Under the pieces are notes generated by a model that saw only the letters and a list, made by a program, of their open reading frames with translations, was not told the origin of the DNA and searched no databases. Shown piece after piece: positions 52,351 to 62,133 of a stretch of DNA of 64,000 nucleotides (within the stretch, counting starts at the first letter, position 1; every line of letters starts with the position of its first letter). The translations under genes were made by a program, and so were the position numbers. The stretch is from Candidatus Intricatilinea gracilis (GTDB taxonomy: Bacteria; Pseudomonadota; Gammaproteobacteria; Burkholderiales; Burkholderiaceae_C), in assembly GCA_016702605.1 (NCBI GenBank), contig JADJDQ010000021.1, forward strand, positions 496,001 to 560,000, in the 5' to 3' direction.

Positions 52351-53064
52351 ATGCCCACCCTCGACCTCTTTCGCGACGACGCCACTCTGGCGACTTGCAG
52401 CGCCACCATTACCGCCGTGAGCGAGGTGGGCATCGAACTGGACCGCACGGTGTTCTACCCGCAAGGCGGCGGGCAGGCGGGCGATGCCGGCACGCTGGTG
52501 CGGGCGGATGGCGCGGTGCTGGTGATCGCGGACACGAAAAAGGGCGCCGAGGCGGGCGCCATCGTTCATGTGGCTGCGCCTGGGGCCGATCTGTCGGGCT
52601 GGCAAGTGGGGCAGGTCGTCGAGGCGCGCATCGACTGGGAACGACGTCAGGCGCATCGGCGCTTTCACACCACCACCCACCTGTTGTGTGCGCTGGTGCC
52701 TCACGCGGTGGATGGCTGCTCGATCACCGCCAGCTACGCCCGACTGGACTTCCACATGACCGAGCCGCTGGACAAGGACGTACTCACCGCCGGCATCGCC
52801 CGCCTGGTGAGTGAGGCTCACCCGGTGAGCCAGCGCTGGATCACCGAGGACGAGCTCGATGCCAACCCCGGCCTCGTGCGCAGCATGAGTGTGCAGCCAC
52901 CGCGGGGTGCTGGCCGGGTGCGGCTGATCGACATCGAGGGTGTCGACCTGCAGCCTTGCGGCGGCACTCATGTGGGCAACACGGCAGAGATCGGCGCCGT
53001 AGTGGTGACCAAGATCGAGAAGAAATCGGCCAGGACACGCCGCGTCGTGCTGGGTTTTGCCTGA
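52351..53064 (+). CDS. alaX: Alanyl-tRNA editing protein (AlaX-type)
   Basis: This 237-residue trans-editing deacylase removes Ser (or Gly) from mischarged tRNA-Ala. It has the second-additional-domain fold of AlaRS without the synthetase. The zinc ligands are H106/H110 (HTTTH) and C203/H207 (CGGTH). Other motifs are RTVFYPQGGGQAGD and SVQPPRG. Cytosolic; the start fits the AlaX fold. It is divergent from the TctC gene. Confidence 0.9.
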   Translation: MPTLDLFRDDATLATCSATITAVSEVGIELDRTVFYPQGGGQAGDAGTLVRADGAVLVIADTKKGAEAGAIVHVAAPGADLSGWQVGQVVEARIDWERRQAHRRFHTTTHLLCALVPHAVDGCSITASYARLDFHMTEPLDKDVLTAGIARLVSEAHPVSQRWITEDELDANPGLVRSMSVQPPRGAGRVRLIDIEGVDLQPCGGTHVGNTAEIGAVVVTKIEKKSARTRRVVLGFA

Positions 53065-53172
53065 GGGACTCGGGGCACCCGGCTCGGCCATCATGGCTGA
53101 CCGTTCGGCCCGCCCGGCTGGCCAGCGGGACGCCGCCTCTGCAAGCGCCGCCGGCCCATCCACCTCACCACC

Positions 53173-55476
53173 ATGCACCAGCTCCTGATCCGTCTGATCA
53201 CCACCGTCTTGCTCGGCGGCCTGATGCTCGCGGCCCGCGCCCAGGGCATCGAACCCGCAGTCCAGCCTGTGCACCTGCTGCCGGGCGAGCACATCGTGCT
53301 CGACGGCACGCTCAGCCATCCGGCCTGGCAGCGTGCGCCGGTGTTCGACCGCTTCGTCGAGTTCTTCCCGGTCAATGGCGCGGCACCGCCGCAGCGCACG
53401 TCGGTGCAGGTGCTGTTCGACGAGCAGGCGCTCTACATCGGCGTGATCGCCTATGACGATGCGCCAGCCCGCATCGTCGACACCCCCGTGCGCCATGACG
53501 GCGTGATCCGCACCCAGGACTTCGTCGTTGCGTATGTCGATGCCATCGGCAGCAAGCGCTCGGCGCAGTGGTTCCGTGTCAACGCCGCCGGCAGCAAGGC
53601 CGACGGCCTGCATGCAGCCGCCGACGACAGCGAGGACTTCGCCCCCGACTTCGACTGGGACGCCGCCGCCGCCCGCCGCGCCGACGGCTGGAGCGCCGTG
53701 CTGCGTCTGCCCTTTGCCACCCTGCGCTTCGACCAGGCGGCCACCGGGGCGGCCGACGGCGGCGCCAGTGCCACCGCGGGCACTGCCCAGCCCTGGCGCT
53801 TCATGCTGGCGCGCCGGCTGCCGCGCGAGCAGTTCCACCTGCTCATGTCGGTCGACCTGCCGCCGGGCGCGCCCAGCTTCATCGACCGCCTGCAGCCCCT
53901 GGCGGGCGTGGCGCTGCCGGCCCATCCGTCCTTCCTCACCCTGAGGCCCAGCCTCACCCTGCGCCAGACCCGCGAGCAGGCGGCCGGTGGCAGCGGCAGC
54001 GGCGGTGCGGCGCGCAGCACCAGCCAGGCTGCCGAGGCCAGCCTGGACCTGAAATGGCGCCCGCGCGCCGAACTGGTGGTGGACGGCACGCTCAACCCCG
54101 ACTTCTCCCAGATCGATCTGGACGTGCCCCAGCTCGCCGGCAATGCACGCTTCGCCCTCTCGTTCAGCGAGAAGCGGCCCTTCTTCTTCGAGTCGGCCGA
54201 CCTCTGGCGCAGCCCCACGGTGGCGCTCTACACCCGCAGCCTGACCCAGCCGCGCTGGGGCCTGCGTGGCACCTGGCGTTCGCTGCAATGGGCCGGCACG
54301 GCCATCACCGTGCAGGACCGCGGCGGCGGTTTCGTCCTGCTGCCGGATGCCTATGGCACAGGCGCGGCCGAGCAGCCCGGTTCCGGCCTGGTGGCGGCCC
54401 GGGCCCGCCGCGACGACGGCGAACTGCACTGGGGCGGCCTGGTGGCGGCGCGGCGCTACGACGACGACCGCGGCGAGAACACCGTGCTCGGCCCCGATTT
54501 CGGCTGGCACATCAACGACGACTGGCGGCTCGAAGGCCAGCTGCTCGCCTCGCGAACCTCGGCCCAGCCCGATGCCCAGGGCCGCCTGGCGCGCGGCCCG
54601 GTGGTGGACGGCCAGCGGGCCTATGCCCAGCTGGTGCGGCAGACCGCCTCGGCCGAAACCCGGCTGACCCTGGACAGCAGCAGCCACGGATTTCGCCACG
54701 ACACCGGGTTCGTCAACCAGGTGGGCGTCACCACGGCCAAGGCCTGGCAGGGCCTGACCTGGCGACCTGTCGGCCCCTTCAACGAGTTCACCCTCAACGT
54801 CGAGGCCGTGGACACCCGCGAGCGCGACAGCGGCCGGCTCGTCCAGCGGTATCTGCGCCCGGGCCTGTACGCCACCGGCGCCAGCAACCTCGAGTGGTGG
54901 TTCGAGCTTTATCCCCATGTGGCCACGCGCACCTCGGCTGCGGCCGCCTCCCCCACCCTGGTCGAGCACTACCTGCTCACCGGCCTGGTCTATTCCCCGG
55001 CCAGCTGGTGGCCCTTGCTCAACACCGAGCTGACCTGGGGCCGCCTGGCCGACGCCGCCGCCAACCGCGTGCGCCCGGGCGCGCGCTGGACCTTCAGCAG
55101 CAAGTTCAGGCCACTGCGCTCGCTCGAAGTGGAGCCCAGCGTCTCGATGGCCTGGCTGCGTCGCGAAGACGGCGGCGGCCTGACCTACCGCGAAGCCGCG
55201 CCCCAGCTGCTGGCGGTCTGGCACCTGGACGCTCGCCACAGCCTGCGCGCCATCGCCCAGCGGGCCAGCCTGGACCGCCGCGCCGAGCCGGCCGGCGTCG
55301 CGGCTGAACAGTCGCGCTCGCGCATCGAATCGCTCACCTATGCCTGGCGCCGCTCCACCGGCACCGTGCTCTACGTCGGCGCCACCCGGGCGGCGGCCAG
55401 CGACGGCAGCCGCACCACCGAAGCCTTCGTCAAGCTGCAGGTGGACCTGGGCGAGGTGCGCGATGCCTGGCACTGA
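53173..55476 (+). CDS. DUF5916 protein with N-terminal CBM9-like domain
   Basis: This 767-residue exported protein starts with a signal peptide (ending near ARAQ, residue 25). A carbohydrate-binding family 9-like domain follows (residues ~35-200; TLSHPAWQRAPVFDRF, LFDEQALYIGVIAYDD). The C-terminal two thirds is a DUF5916 beta-rich, probable outer-membrane barrel domain (NPDFSQIDLDVPQLAGN, LSFSEKRPFFFES). Function unknown; such proteins are common in outer membranes of Burkholderiales and Bacteroidetes. Confidence 0.85.
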   Translation: MHQLLIRLITTVLLGGLMLAARAQGIEPAVQPVHLLPGEHIVLDGTLSHPAWQRAPVFDRFVEFFPVNGAAPPQRTSVQVLFDEQALYIGVIAYDDAPARIVDTPVRHDGVIRTQDFVVAYVDAIGSKRSAQWFRVNAAGSKADGLHAAADDSEDFAPDFDWDAAAARRADGWSAVLRLPFATLRFDQAATGAADGGASATAGTAQPWRFMLARRLPREQFHLLMSVDLPPGAPSFIDRLQPLAGVALPAHPSFLTLRPSLTLRQTREQAAGGSGSGGAARSTSQAAEASLDLKWRPRAELVVDGTLNPDFSQIDLDVPQLAGNARFALSFSEKRPFFFESADLWRSPTVALYTRSLTQPRWGLRGTWRSLQWAGTAITVQDRGGGFVLLPDAYGTGAAEQPGSGLVAARARRDDGELHWGGLVAARRYDDDRGENTVLGPDFGWHINDDWRLEGQLLASRTSAQPDAQGRLARGPVVDGQRAYAQLVRQTASAETRLTLDSSSHGFRHDTGFVNQVGVTTAKAWQGLTWRPVGPFNEFTLNVEAVDTRERDSGRLVQRYLRPGLYATGASNLEWWFELYPHVATRTSAAAASPTLVEHYLLTGLVYSPASWWPLLNTELTWGRLADAAANRVRPGARWTFSSKFRPLRSLEVEPSVSMAWLRREDGGGLTYREAAPQLLAVWHLDARHSLRAIAQRASLDRRAEPAGVAAEQSRSRIESLTYAWRRSTGTVLYVGATRAAASDGSRTTEAFVKLQVDLGEVRDAWH

Positions 55477-55602
55477 GCGGCGCGTGGCCTTCGGAACGGG
55501 TCGGCGGGCGCGCTTGCGTCCATGCACCGCCCTGCTCGCCGGGGTGATGGTGGCCGCCCATTCCCCCGCCTTCACCTTCACCTAGTTCGCCTCGAGTGCC
55601 GC

Positions 55603-56412
55603 ATGGACCACGACAACCCCGCCACCACCGACCTTGCCTCCCTGCCCGAACACGTGCGCGTCAACCGCGCCACCTGGGACACCGACGCGCCCGACTGGGT
55701 CGCGCCCGGCGAACGCGCCTGGGCGACCACGGCGCCCAGCTGGGGCATCTGGAACCTGCCCGAGTCCGAGCTGCACCTGCTGCCCGCCGACATGCATGGC
55801 CTGACCGCCATCGAGCTGGGTTGCGGCACGGGTTATGTCTCGGCCTGGATGACCCGCCGCGGCGCCCGCGTGACGGCCATCGACAACTCGGCCCGCCAGC
55901 TCGACACCGCCCGCCGCCTGGCCGCCGAACACGGCCTGACCGACATCCGCTCGCTACACGGCAATGCCGAGCAAGTGCCGCTACCCGACGCCAGCTTCGA
56001 CTTCGCCTTTTCGGAATACGGCGCCGCCATCTGGTGCGACCCGCACGTGTGGATCCCCGAGGCGCACCGCCTGCTGCGGCCTGGCGGCGAACTGGTCTTC
56101 CTGGGTCACCACCCGCTGGCCGTCGCTTGCTCCCCACTCGACGGCGCCCCTACCGGCCAGACCCTGGTGCGCGACTGGTTCACCCTGCACCGCGTCGACT
56201 GGCGCCACGTCGAGATCGACCCCGGCGGCATCGAGTTCAACCTGCCCGTCAGCGCCTGGTTCGCCCTCTTCAAACGCACCGGTTTCGAGCTGCTCGACTA
56301 CCTCGAACTGCAAGCGCCCGACCCCGCCGCTGGTGATGCGTTCGGCGCCACCGCCGCCTGGTCGCGCCGGTATCCGTCGGAACAGGTGTGGAGGGTGAGG
56401 AAGCGGCGGTGA
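55603..56412 (+). CDS. Class I SAM-dependent methyltransferase
   Basis: This 269-residue protein has a Methyltransf_11-type fold, with SAM-binding ELGCGTGYVSAW (~residues 71-82), the acidic residue in AIDNSARQL and a post-II motif LPDASFDFAFSEY. The substrate is unknown. The ATG at 55603 fits the motif spacing. It is 126 nt downstream of the DUF5916 gene; no obvious link. Confidence 0.85.
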   Translation: MDHDNPATTDLASLPEHVRVNRATWDTDAPDWVAPGERAWATTAPSWGIWNLPESELHLLPADMHGLTAIELGCGTGYVSAWMTRRGARVTAIDNSARQLDTARRLAAEHGLTDIRSLHGNAEQVPLPDASFDFAFSEYGAAIWCDPHVWIPEAHRLLRPGGELVFLGHHPLAVACSPLDGAPTGQTLVRDWFTLHRVDWRHVEIDPGGIEFNLPVSAWFALFKRTGFELLDYLELQAPDPAAGDAFGATAAWSRRYPSEQVWRVRKRR

Positions 56413-56647
56413 GGCGGGTGTCGAGCGCCGGGGAGTGTTCGGCTGGGATTTGTCGAGGCGAATCTGTAGCGGTCTGGGGCAGGCGACGACGGCTCCGTGG
56501 CGATTCGCGACTGCTCGCTGCAAAACGCCAAGACTGACGAATGGCAGCTTGAAGATCTCGAAGTAAGGTTGGGCCGCGAGGCCTGATCCTTTGGATCCCG
56601 GCAGAGAGGGCGGCGCGGCTGGGCTCCCTGATGCTTCAAGTCAGGCG

Positions 56648-56664
56648 ATGGCTAAAATGGCCAT
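56648..56664. promoter_or_regulatory. Operator/-10 candidate for the Phd-CcdB pair
   Basis: ATGGC-TAAAATG-GCCAT is a 5-bp inverted repeat that encloses TAAAAT, a -10-like hexamer, 18 nt before the antitoxin ATG. Phd/YefM antitoxins bind palindromes overlapping their promoter, so this is a likely autoregulatory site. Confidence 0.55.
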
Positions 56665-56682
56665 ACCACCAAGGAGCCCACG

Positions 56683-56952
56683 ATGCGTGTCACTGCGACC
56701 GAAGCCAAGAACCGATTTGGCAGCTTGTGTGCCCAGGCCAAGCGTGAACCCGTGTTCGTGGAAAAGGCCGGTCAGCTCGACAGCGTGATCCTGTCGGCCG
56801 AGCAGTACCTTGCCCTGCAGGCCCACCACGACACTGCAACTCGCGCGGCGCGCAAGCTGGCCTTCGAGGCCGAATTTGGCGACTGGATCGCTGCCCAGAA
56901 TGCCCGCGTGGAGACGCTCGGCATCCCTGGTGCCGACTTGCGCCCGTGGTGA
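56683..56952 (+). CDS. Phd/YefM-family antitoxin
   Basis: This 89-residue antitoxin has the Phd/YefM N-terminal DNA-binding fold (TEAKNRFGSLCAQAKREPVFVEK, in which the segments TEAKNRFGSL and REPVFVEK are typical; residues ~5-28) and an alpha-helical, acidic C-terminal region that should bind the toxin. AAGGAG precedes the ATG. The partner 7 nt downstream is CcdB-like, not the usual Doc or YoeB/RelE toxin. Confidence 0.82.
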   Translation: MRVTATEAKNRFGSLCAQAKREPVFVEKAGQLDSVILSAEQYLALQAHHDTATRAARKLAFEAEFGDWIAAQNARVETLGIPGADLRPW

Positions 56953-56959
56953 GTGGCCG

Positions 56960-57274
56960 GTGGCCCAGTACGACGTCTTTGCCAACCCAAGCCGCAGCGC
57001 GGCTGACGGCATTCCTTACGTGGTGGTGATCCAGAGCGACCTGCTGGATGCCCTTGCCACGCGGCTGACCATGCCGCTGTCGGAGCTCGATGCCACGGCC
57101 AAGGTGCCGACGGCGTTGTGTCCGGTCATCCTGGTCAACGGCAGGCGCCTGCATGCGCTCGCGCACTTCGCGGCGCCATTGCCCGCCAGGCTCCTGGTGC
57201 GACCCGTGGCCAACGTGGCCGAGCAGTCCAGTGCACTGGTGTCGGCCATCGACGCCGTGTTGTCGGGCATCTAG
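56960..57274 (+). CDS. ccdB: CcdB-family toxin
   Basis: This 104-residue protein starts with GTG. The CcdB fold is recognised from QYDVFANPSRS, PYVVVIQSDLLDALATR, ALCPVILVNG and the end DAVLSGI. CcdB poisons DNA gyrase; in the F-plasmid protein the C-terminal Trp-Gly-Ile is needed for toxicity. The equivalent here is Ser-Gly-Ile, so gyrase poisoning is not assured. It is paired with a Phd/YefM-type antitoxin and not CcdA. Confidence 0.82.
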   Translation: MAQYDVFANPSRSAADGIPYVVVIQSDLLDALATRLTMPLSELDATAKVPTALCPVILVNGRRLHALAHFAAPLPARLLVRPVANVAEQSSALVSAIDAVLSGI

Positions 57275-57435
57275 CTCGCGCGGATCTTGGGTGGTGGCAG
57301 GGCACGAAGGTGATGCCGTGGCTGCCACAGGCGATTGGCGCCTCGCCATGTGGCTGGCAATGCCTGCACCCGTGGCGAGGCCGAGACCCTTGCCGGCTGG
57401 CTGCTGTAAAGCCAAGGGTGCGGTCAGGCGGTGGC

Positions 57436-59256
57436 TCAGGCCTGTGCGGCGGCGCGCATCCAGTGTTCGGCCGCGTCGGCGGCCAGTGGGTGGCTGCAGA
57501 AGTAGCCTTGGGCGATGTCGCATTTCTGCGCGGCCAGAAACTTCATCTGACCGGCCGATTCGACACCTTCGGCCACCACGGGCACGCCGAGTTCGTGTGC
57601 CAGCTTGATGGTGGCGCGCACGATGGCCGCGCCGTTGGGTCCGTCTTCGACGTCGTGCACGAAGCTCTGGTCGATCTTGATCTGGTCGATGGGCAACCGG
57701 GTGAGGTGGGCAAAACTCGAGTAGCCGGTGCCGAAGTCGTCGACCGACACGCCCACACCCAGCGCGCGCAACTCGCCCAGCAGCACACGCACCTGTTCGA
57801 CGTCGGCCATGGCCGTGGTCTCGGTGACTTCGAGCTTGAGCAGTTCGGGCGGCAGGCCGGTGTCGGCCAGCACCTGGCCGACCAGGTCGACGAGGTGGCG
57901 GTCGCGGCACTGCCTGGCCGACACGTTGACCGACACCGGCAGCGCCGGCAGGCCCATGGCGAGCCAGCTCATCATCTGGCTGGCCGCCTCGCGCAGCACC
58001 CAGGCGCCGATGCCCAGGATGGCGCCACTCTCTTCGGCCACCGCCAGAAAGCGACCGGGTGACCACAACTCGCCGTTGGCCTGGCGCCAGCGCACCAGCG
58101 CTTCCAGGCCGACCGGCTTGCCGCTGACCATGTCGATCTGCGGCTGGTAGTGCAGCACGAAGCCGCCGGTGCCGATGGCCTGGCGCAGGCGTTCTTCCAG
58201 CACCAGCAGGTCGCGGGTCCAGGCCGGGCGCGAGGCGGCGGGCCATTCACACCGTGCGCCGCCCAGCGCCTTGGCGCGTCGCATGGCCGATTCGGCGGCG
58301 GCCACCAGCACCTCGGGTTCGGCGCTGTCGGCCAGCGTGCTGGCAATGCCGACGCTGCAGGTGCACTGCATCTCGAGATCGTCGACAACCTGGCAGCGTG
58401 CCACCGCCGACAACATCAGCTCGGCCAGGGCGCGCACGGCGTGTGCGGGCGTCTGTTCGTCGATCAGCACGACGAACTCGTCGCCGCCCCAGCGGCCCAC
58501 GCTGGTGCCACGCGGGCAGGCTTCGACCAGCCGCGCCGCCACCGCATGCAGCACGGCGTCGCCGTGGCGCTGGCCCAGTGCTTCGTTGATGCGGCAGAAG
58601 CGGTCGAGGTCGATGAACAGCAGGGCAACACGTTCGCCGCGGCGCAGCAACTCGTCGAGCCGTTCACCCAGCAGCACACGGTTGGGCAGGCCGGTGAGGG
58701 AGTCGTGGCGCGCCTCGTGCAGCAGGCGTTCGGTGTGGCGCACGCTGTCGGTCACATCACCGAACACCAGCACGGTGAGGTCGGGCCCGGCCGGGCTGGC
58801 CACCAGACGCATGCGGCGGCGCTCCGGGCCGGTGGCACTGGTGCTGCCGATGGGGCACGACAAGCTGAAGGGTTCACTCGCCGGCACCGCGCGGCGGCTG
58901 CTGCGGCAATGTTCGAGCACCAGCGTCAGGATGGTGGCAGCCGTGCTGCCGGGCTCGAAGCAATGCGCCAGCGCAGGGATGGCCGAACGGGCGACGAGCG
59001 GGGTGGCCGGTGCCTGGCCGGCAGGGCGGTCGGTGTGGACCACACCGGCCGGTTCGTCGTCCACACCGAACCACTGCTGCGCCGTGGGGTTGAGGTAGAC
59101 GATGTCGCCCAGGGCGTCGACGGCAATCACCGCGTCGGTCAGGGCGCCCAGCAGCGCCTGGGTCGGGTCACTCGGCCGGCCGGCCGGCCGGGTGGGGCGG
59201 CGCTTGACCTTGTGTGGTGAACCCCTGAGTACCTTGGGTGGACGCCGCTCGGTCAT
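57436..59256 (-). CDS. PAS-GGDEF-EAL cyclic-di-GMP protein
   Basis: This 606-residue cytosolic protein has a PAS-like N-terminus (ALTDAVIAVDALGDIVYLNPTAQQWF, of which NPTAQQWF is typical) followed by GGDEF (~residues 175-330) and EAL (~350-600) domains. The GGDEF signature is intact (GRWGGDEFV), as is EAL (LEALVRW) with the catalytic residues NVSARQ, LEVTETTAM, VDDFGTGYSS and VVAEGVES. Both diguanylate cyclase and phosphodiesterase activities are possible. The ATG at 59256 is chosen; the upstream 412 bp are AT-richer and hold the promoter. Confidence 0.9.
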   Translation of the reverse strand: MTERRPPKVLRGSPHKVKRRPTRPAGRPSDPTQALLGALTDAVIAVDALGDIVYLNPTAQQWFGVDDEPAGVVHTDRPAGQAPATPLVARSAIPALAHCFEPGSTAATILTLVLEHCRSSRRAVPASEPFSLSCPIGSTSATGPERRRMRLVASPAGPDLTVLVFGDVTDSVRHTERLLHEARHDSLTGLPNRVLLGERLDELLRRGERVALLFIDLDRFCRINEALGQRHGDAVLHAVAARLVEACPRGTSVGRWGGDEFVVLIDEQTPAHAVRALAELMLSAVARCQVVDDLEMQCTCSVGIASTLADSAEPEVLVAAAESAMRRAKALGGARCEWPAASRPAWTRDLLVLEERLRQAIGTGGFVLHYQPQIDMVSGKPVGLEALVRWRQANGELWSPGRFLAVAEESGAILGIGAWVLREAASQMMSWLAMGLPALPVSVNVSARQCRDRHLVDLVGQVLADTGLPPELLKLEVTETTAMADVEQVRVLLGELRALGVGVSVDDFGTGYSSFAHLTRLPIDQIKIDQSFVHDVEDGPNGAAIVRATIKLAHELGVPVVAEGVESAGQMKFLAAQKCDIAQGYFCSHPLAADAAEHWMRAAAQA

Positions 59257-59668
59257 GAGCGGGCTCCGGGTCCAGAAGCCATTGTTGTTTTTCCTGATGC
59301 TCTGGGCCGATTGCCCAACGAATTGACTTAAGTATCGAGTCCAAATCTGAGAAATTCGCGCAGTGAGGCATGTATCGAACGGCAACACCTGACGCCTGTG
59401 GCCACGGGGCGACGAAACCACGCAGAACATCAAGAATTGTAAAAGTTACGGACATCATTGGATCTGCATGACTGTTGTTCAGACACATTGCGGTCGCATT
59501 TGGCCTCGAACAAGATGCAGATGCCTGCTTGTCGGGCTGGTGGTCGGCCGGGCCTTGGTGTAGTGCCTCGGTGGGTGGGCCGGCGGCCCAGTGACCTGCA
59601 GCATCGCCGGGGCAATGCCGCTGCAGGCCATTGCTGGCGCAGCGTTGCGGCCAGCGACCGCCGTGATG
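59257..59668. other. Intergenic region between the GGDEF-EAL and S41 genes
   Basis: This 412-bp region has an AT-rich stretch (about 59275-59470) that likely carries the promoter of the GGDEF-EAL gene. I see no gene with a credible start and no strong palindrome. Confidence 0.5.
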
Positions 59669-61084
59669 TCAGCGCATCTGCGTGGCCCAGGCCGGATCGC
59701 CGTCGAGGCGCAGGCGCCGGGTGCCCGCGCGGCTGGCCAGCGGCTGGGTGTTGGTGCTTGTGGCCACCGGGCAGGTGCCACCGTCGATCAGGCTCAGCGC
59801 CCGGGCGGTGACCGCTTCGGCCGGGTCACCCAAGGCATGGTCGAAGTCGTCGGTGGCCGGGCAGGTGGGGGCCAGTCCGGCGGTGTAGTTGCCGACGCCT
59901 GCGCTGTTCGAGGTCGCGAAGTTCAGCACGCTCCAGACCCGTCCACACGACGCCACCGGGCTGTAGCCGTAGGGCTTGCCACAACTGGTGCCACCGACCT
60001 GCACCACGTCGACGAACGGGCGCAGGCCGTTGATCACCAGTTCGGCCGCCGAGCAGGTGCGCGCGCCGCTGAGCACATAGACGCGGCCCAGGTCGAGGGT
60101 GGTGAAGCCGGTGTTGCGCAGCAGGTAGTCGACGTTTTGCGCCTGGTGCTGGTCGTTGTAGTTCAGGTGGGCAAACACCTGGCCGTCACGTGCCAGCCCG
60201 GCCACGGCAGACGCCAGGTCGCGCGCCATGTCGATGAAACCACCGGCGTTGTAGCGCAGGTCGAGCACCAGGTCCTGCACCCCGGCGGTCTTGAACTGCG
60301 TGAGGGCATCGCCCAGGCGGCGGCCCGCGCCGTCGATGAAGTTCATGTGGTACAGGTAACCCACGGTGCGCCCGCCGGTGGTGGTGAAGACCTGGGGCGC
60401 CGCCACCGGCGTCAGGTTGTGCAGCGTGGCGATCAGGCTCAGGCTGCGTGGTGCGGCAGCGGCGTTGTCGCGCACCACCAGCGCCAGCTGGGTGCCGCTG
60501 GCCGTGGGGCTGAGCGCGCTGAAGTCGTTGCTGGCCTTGAGCTCGGCCGGGTCGGTGCCGTCGATGAGGTCGACGATCATGCCGCGGCGCAGCCCGGCAC
60601 CATCGGCCGGTGAACCCGGCGTGACGTAACGCACCCGCAGCGGCAGCGGGTCGTCGTCCTGCCCCGCCACGAACAGGCCGTAGCCCAGGCTGCGCCCCTG
60701 GTCGAAGAACTGCGTGAAGCTCGTGCTGCTCTGCGTGTTGCTCCAGGTGTCCTCGGGTGCCAGCAGGGCGAAGAAGTAGTCGTCGAAGCTGGTGAAGCCG
60801 CCCGCCGCCGGGTCGGGCATGGTGGCATTGAAGAGGTACCAGCTGCGCATGTAACTGCGCAACTCGGTCTGCTGGCTGGCCAGGTCACACGAGGCCTGGT
60901 TGTTGTAGTCGTCGTTGCCACCGCCACAGCCCGCCAGTGCGAGGGCAGCAATCAGCAACACGCTGGCACGCCAGTGACGCGCCCGGCGCCGGGCGACTGG
61001 GGGCATGCGGGCATGGCCAGGCGAGCTCATGCCTGCCACTGCGGCGTCATCGGAGTCCGAATGACAAGTCGATCGCTGATTCAT
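59669..61084 (-). CDS. S41-family peptidase lipoprotein
   Basis: This 471-residue lipoprotein has a lipobox (LALAGC, Cys near residue 54) and the tail-specific protease fold: a PDZ domain (~165-260) and the S41 core (LVLDLRYNAGGF, GRVYVLSGARTCSAAELVING). The catalytic serine is in TCSAAE; the second S41 residue (Lys) is not assigned. AAGGAGG precedes the ATG. It probably degrades periplasmic proteins; substrate unknown. Confidence 0.87.
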   Translation of the reverse strand: MNQRSTCHSDSDDAAVAGMSSPGHARMPPVARRRARHWRASVLLIAALALAGCGGGNDDYNNQASCDLASQQTELRSYMRSWYLFNATMPDPAAGGFTSFDDYFFALLAPEDTWSNTQSSTSFTQFFDQGRSLGYGLFVAGQDDDPLPLRVRYVTPGSPADGAGLRRGMIVDLIDGTDPAELKASNDFSALSPTASGTQLALVVRDNAAAAPRSLSLIATLHNLTPVAAPQVFTTTGGRTVGYLYHMNFIDGAGRRLGDALTQFKTAGVQDLVLDLRYNAGGFIDMARDLASAVAGLARDGQVFAHLNYNDQHQAQNVDYLLRNTGFTTLDLGRVYVLSGARTCSAAELVINGLRPFVDVVQVGGTSCGKPYGYSPVASCGRVWSVLNFATSNSAGVGNYTAGLAPTCPATDDFDHALGDPAEAVTARALSLIDGGTCPVATSTNTQPLASRAGTRRLRLDGDPAWATQMR

Positions 61085-61125
61085 GGCAGCCTCCTTGCAA
61101 TTGGCCGCGGCCTCGGGTCGAGCAG

Positions 61126-62079
61126 TCAGCCTGGCGATACGGACTTGCCCGGGACGAGGCCAGCGAGTGCACCGAGATCGAGCCGGCCGTCGCGCACCGG
61201 CGGGCACCAGTAATACGCGCCGCTTACCGGGCGGGTGAAACGAAAGAGCGCGTCGACCACGCCGTCTTCGGCGCCGCTCATGCGGCGCAGTTGCGCCTCG
61301 AAAGGCGCCAGGCTGGCGCCGAAGGCGACGAACATCAGGCCGGCCTGGTTGCAGTCGATCCACGGCATGGAGCGGCGCAGCACGAAGGCCTCGGGGGCGA
61401 AGTCTTCCTGCGCGGTACGGCGCACATGGGCGCTGTCGGGGGCGTCGTCGAGCTCGACGTTGTCGCTGCGGCGTCGGCCGATGCTGGCGTCCTGGGCGGC
61501 GCTGCCCATGGCGTCGAAGGCCTCGAAATTGTGCTCCCAGCGCTGCACCGCCACGTAACTCGACCCTGCCAGGCCATCGCCACCGTCGGCGCACACGGCA
61601 GCGGCCAGCGCGGCGTCACCCTCGGGGTTTTCGGTGCCGTCCTCGTAGCCGGTCAGGTCACGCCCGCCGGCATGGCAGAAGGCTGGCACGCTTTCGTCGA
61701 GATCGAAGGCCTCACTCAGCAGGGCTTGTGCGGCGCGGGCGCGGTGCAGCAGTTCGCCCGCATCGTCGCCGCGCAGCCACAGCCAAAGCGCCAGCTGGGT
61801 GGCTGGCAGGCCGACCCGGCTGCCCGCGGGTGCGGCAAAGGCGGTCAAACCCGGCACGCTGCGGTCCAGGGCGATCAGCAGGGGCTCACCCAGGCCGACG
61901 ACACAGCGCCGGCCATCGGCCCAGCCGGCCAGGGCCTGCAGGCAGTGTGTCAACGTGGCGCGGCTGGCGCCGGGTTTCAGCGCCAGCCCGAGGTAACGGG
62001 CCTGGGCCGGTAAGGCGTCGAGCAAGCCGGGCTGATGGTGCGTAGGCGGGGCCGGCGGGGCATCGAAGGGCAGGGTCAT
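61126..62079 (-). CDS. Dyp-type peroxidase
   Basis: This 317-residue heme peroxidase has the GxxDG-type distal motif in TGYEDGTENP (~140) and the proximal region near DSAHVRRTAQ, with the C-terminal FRFTRPVSGAYYW. Dyp enzymes oxidise dyes and lignin-derived phenolics or scavenge peroxide. It lacks a Tat signal, so it is probably cytosolic or encapsulated. The ATG at 62079 is chosen over a GTG at 62106. It follows the IclR gene. Confidence 0.87.
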   Translation of the reverse strand: MTLPFDAPPAPPTHHQPGLLDALPAQARYLGLALKPGASRATLTHCLQALAGWADGRRCVVGLGEPLLIALDRSVPGLTAFAAPAGSRVGLPATQLALWLWLRGDDAGELLHRARAAQALLSEAFDLDESVPAFCHAGGRDLTGYEDGTENPEGDAALAAAVCADGGDGLAGSSYVAVQRWEHNFEAFDAMGSAAQDASIGRRRSDNVELDDAPDSAHVRRTAQEDFAPEAFVLRRSMPWIDCNQAGLMFVAFGASLAPFEAQLRRMSGAEDGVVDALFRFTRPVSGAYYWCPPVRDGRLDLGALAGLVPGKSVSPG

Positions 62080-62133
62080 GATGAACAGTCGCCTGGGCGG
62101 CGCCACAACACCAGGGAGCTGGCGACCCGGATC

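Noticed and set aside
52333..55581. 1082-codon minus-strand frame opposite alaX and the DUF5916 gene
   Set aside because: Spans two real plus-strand genes and reads as low-complexity Gly/Ala/His; shadow.
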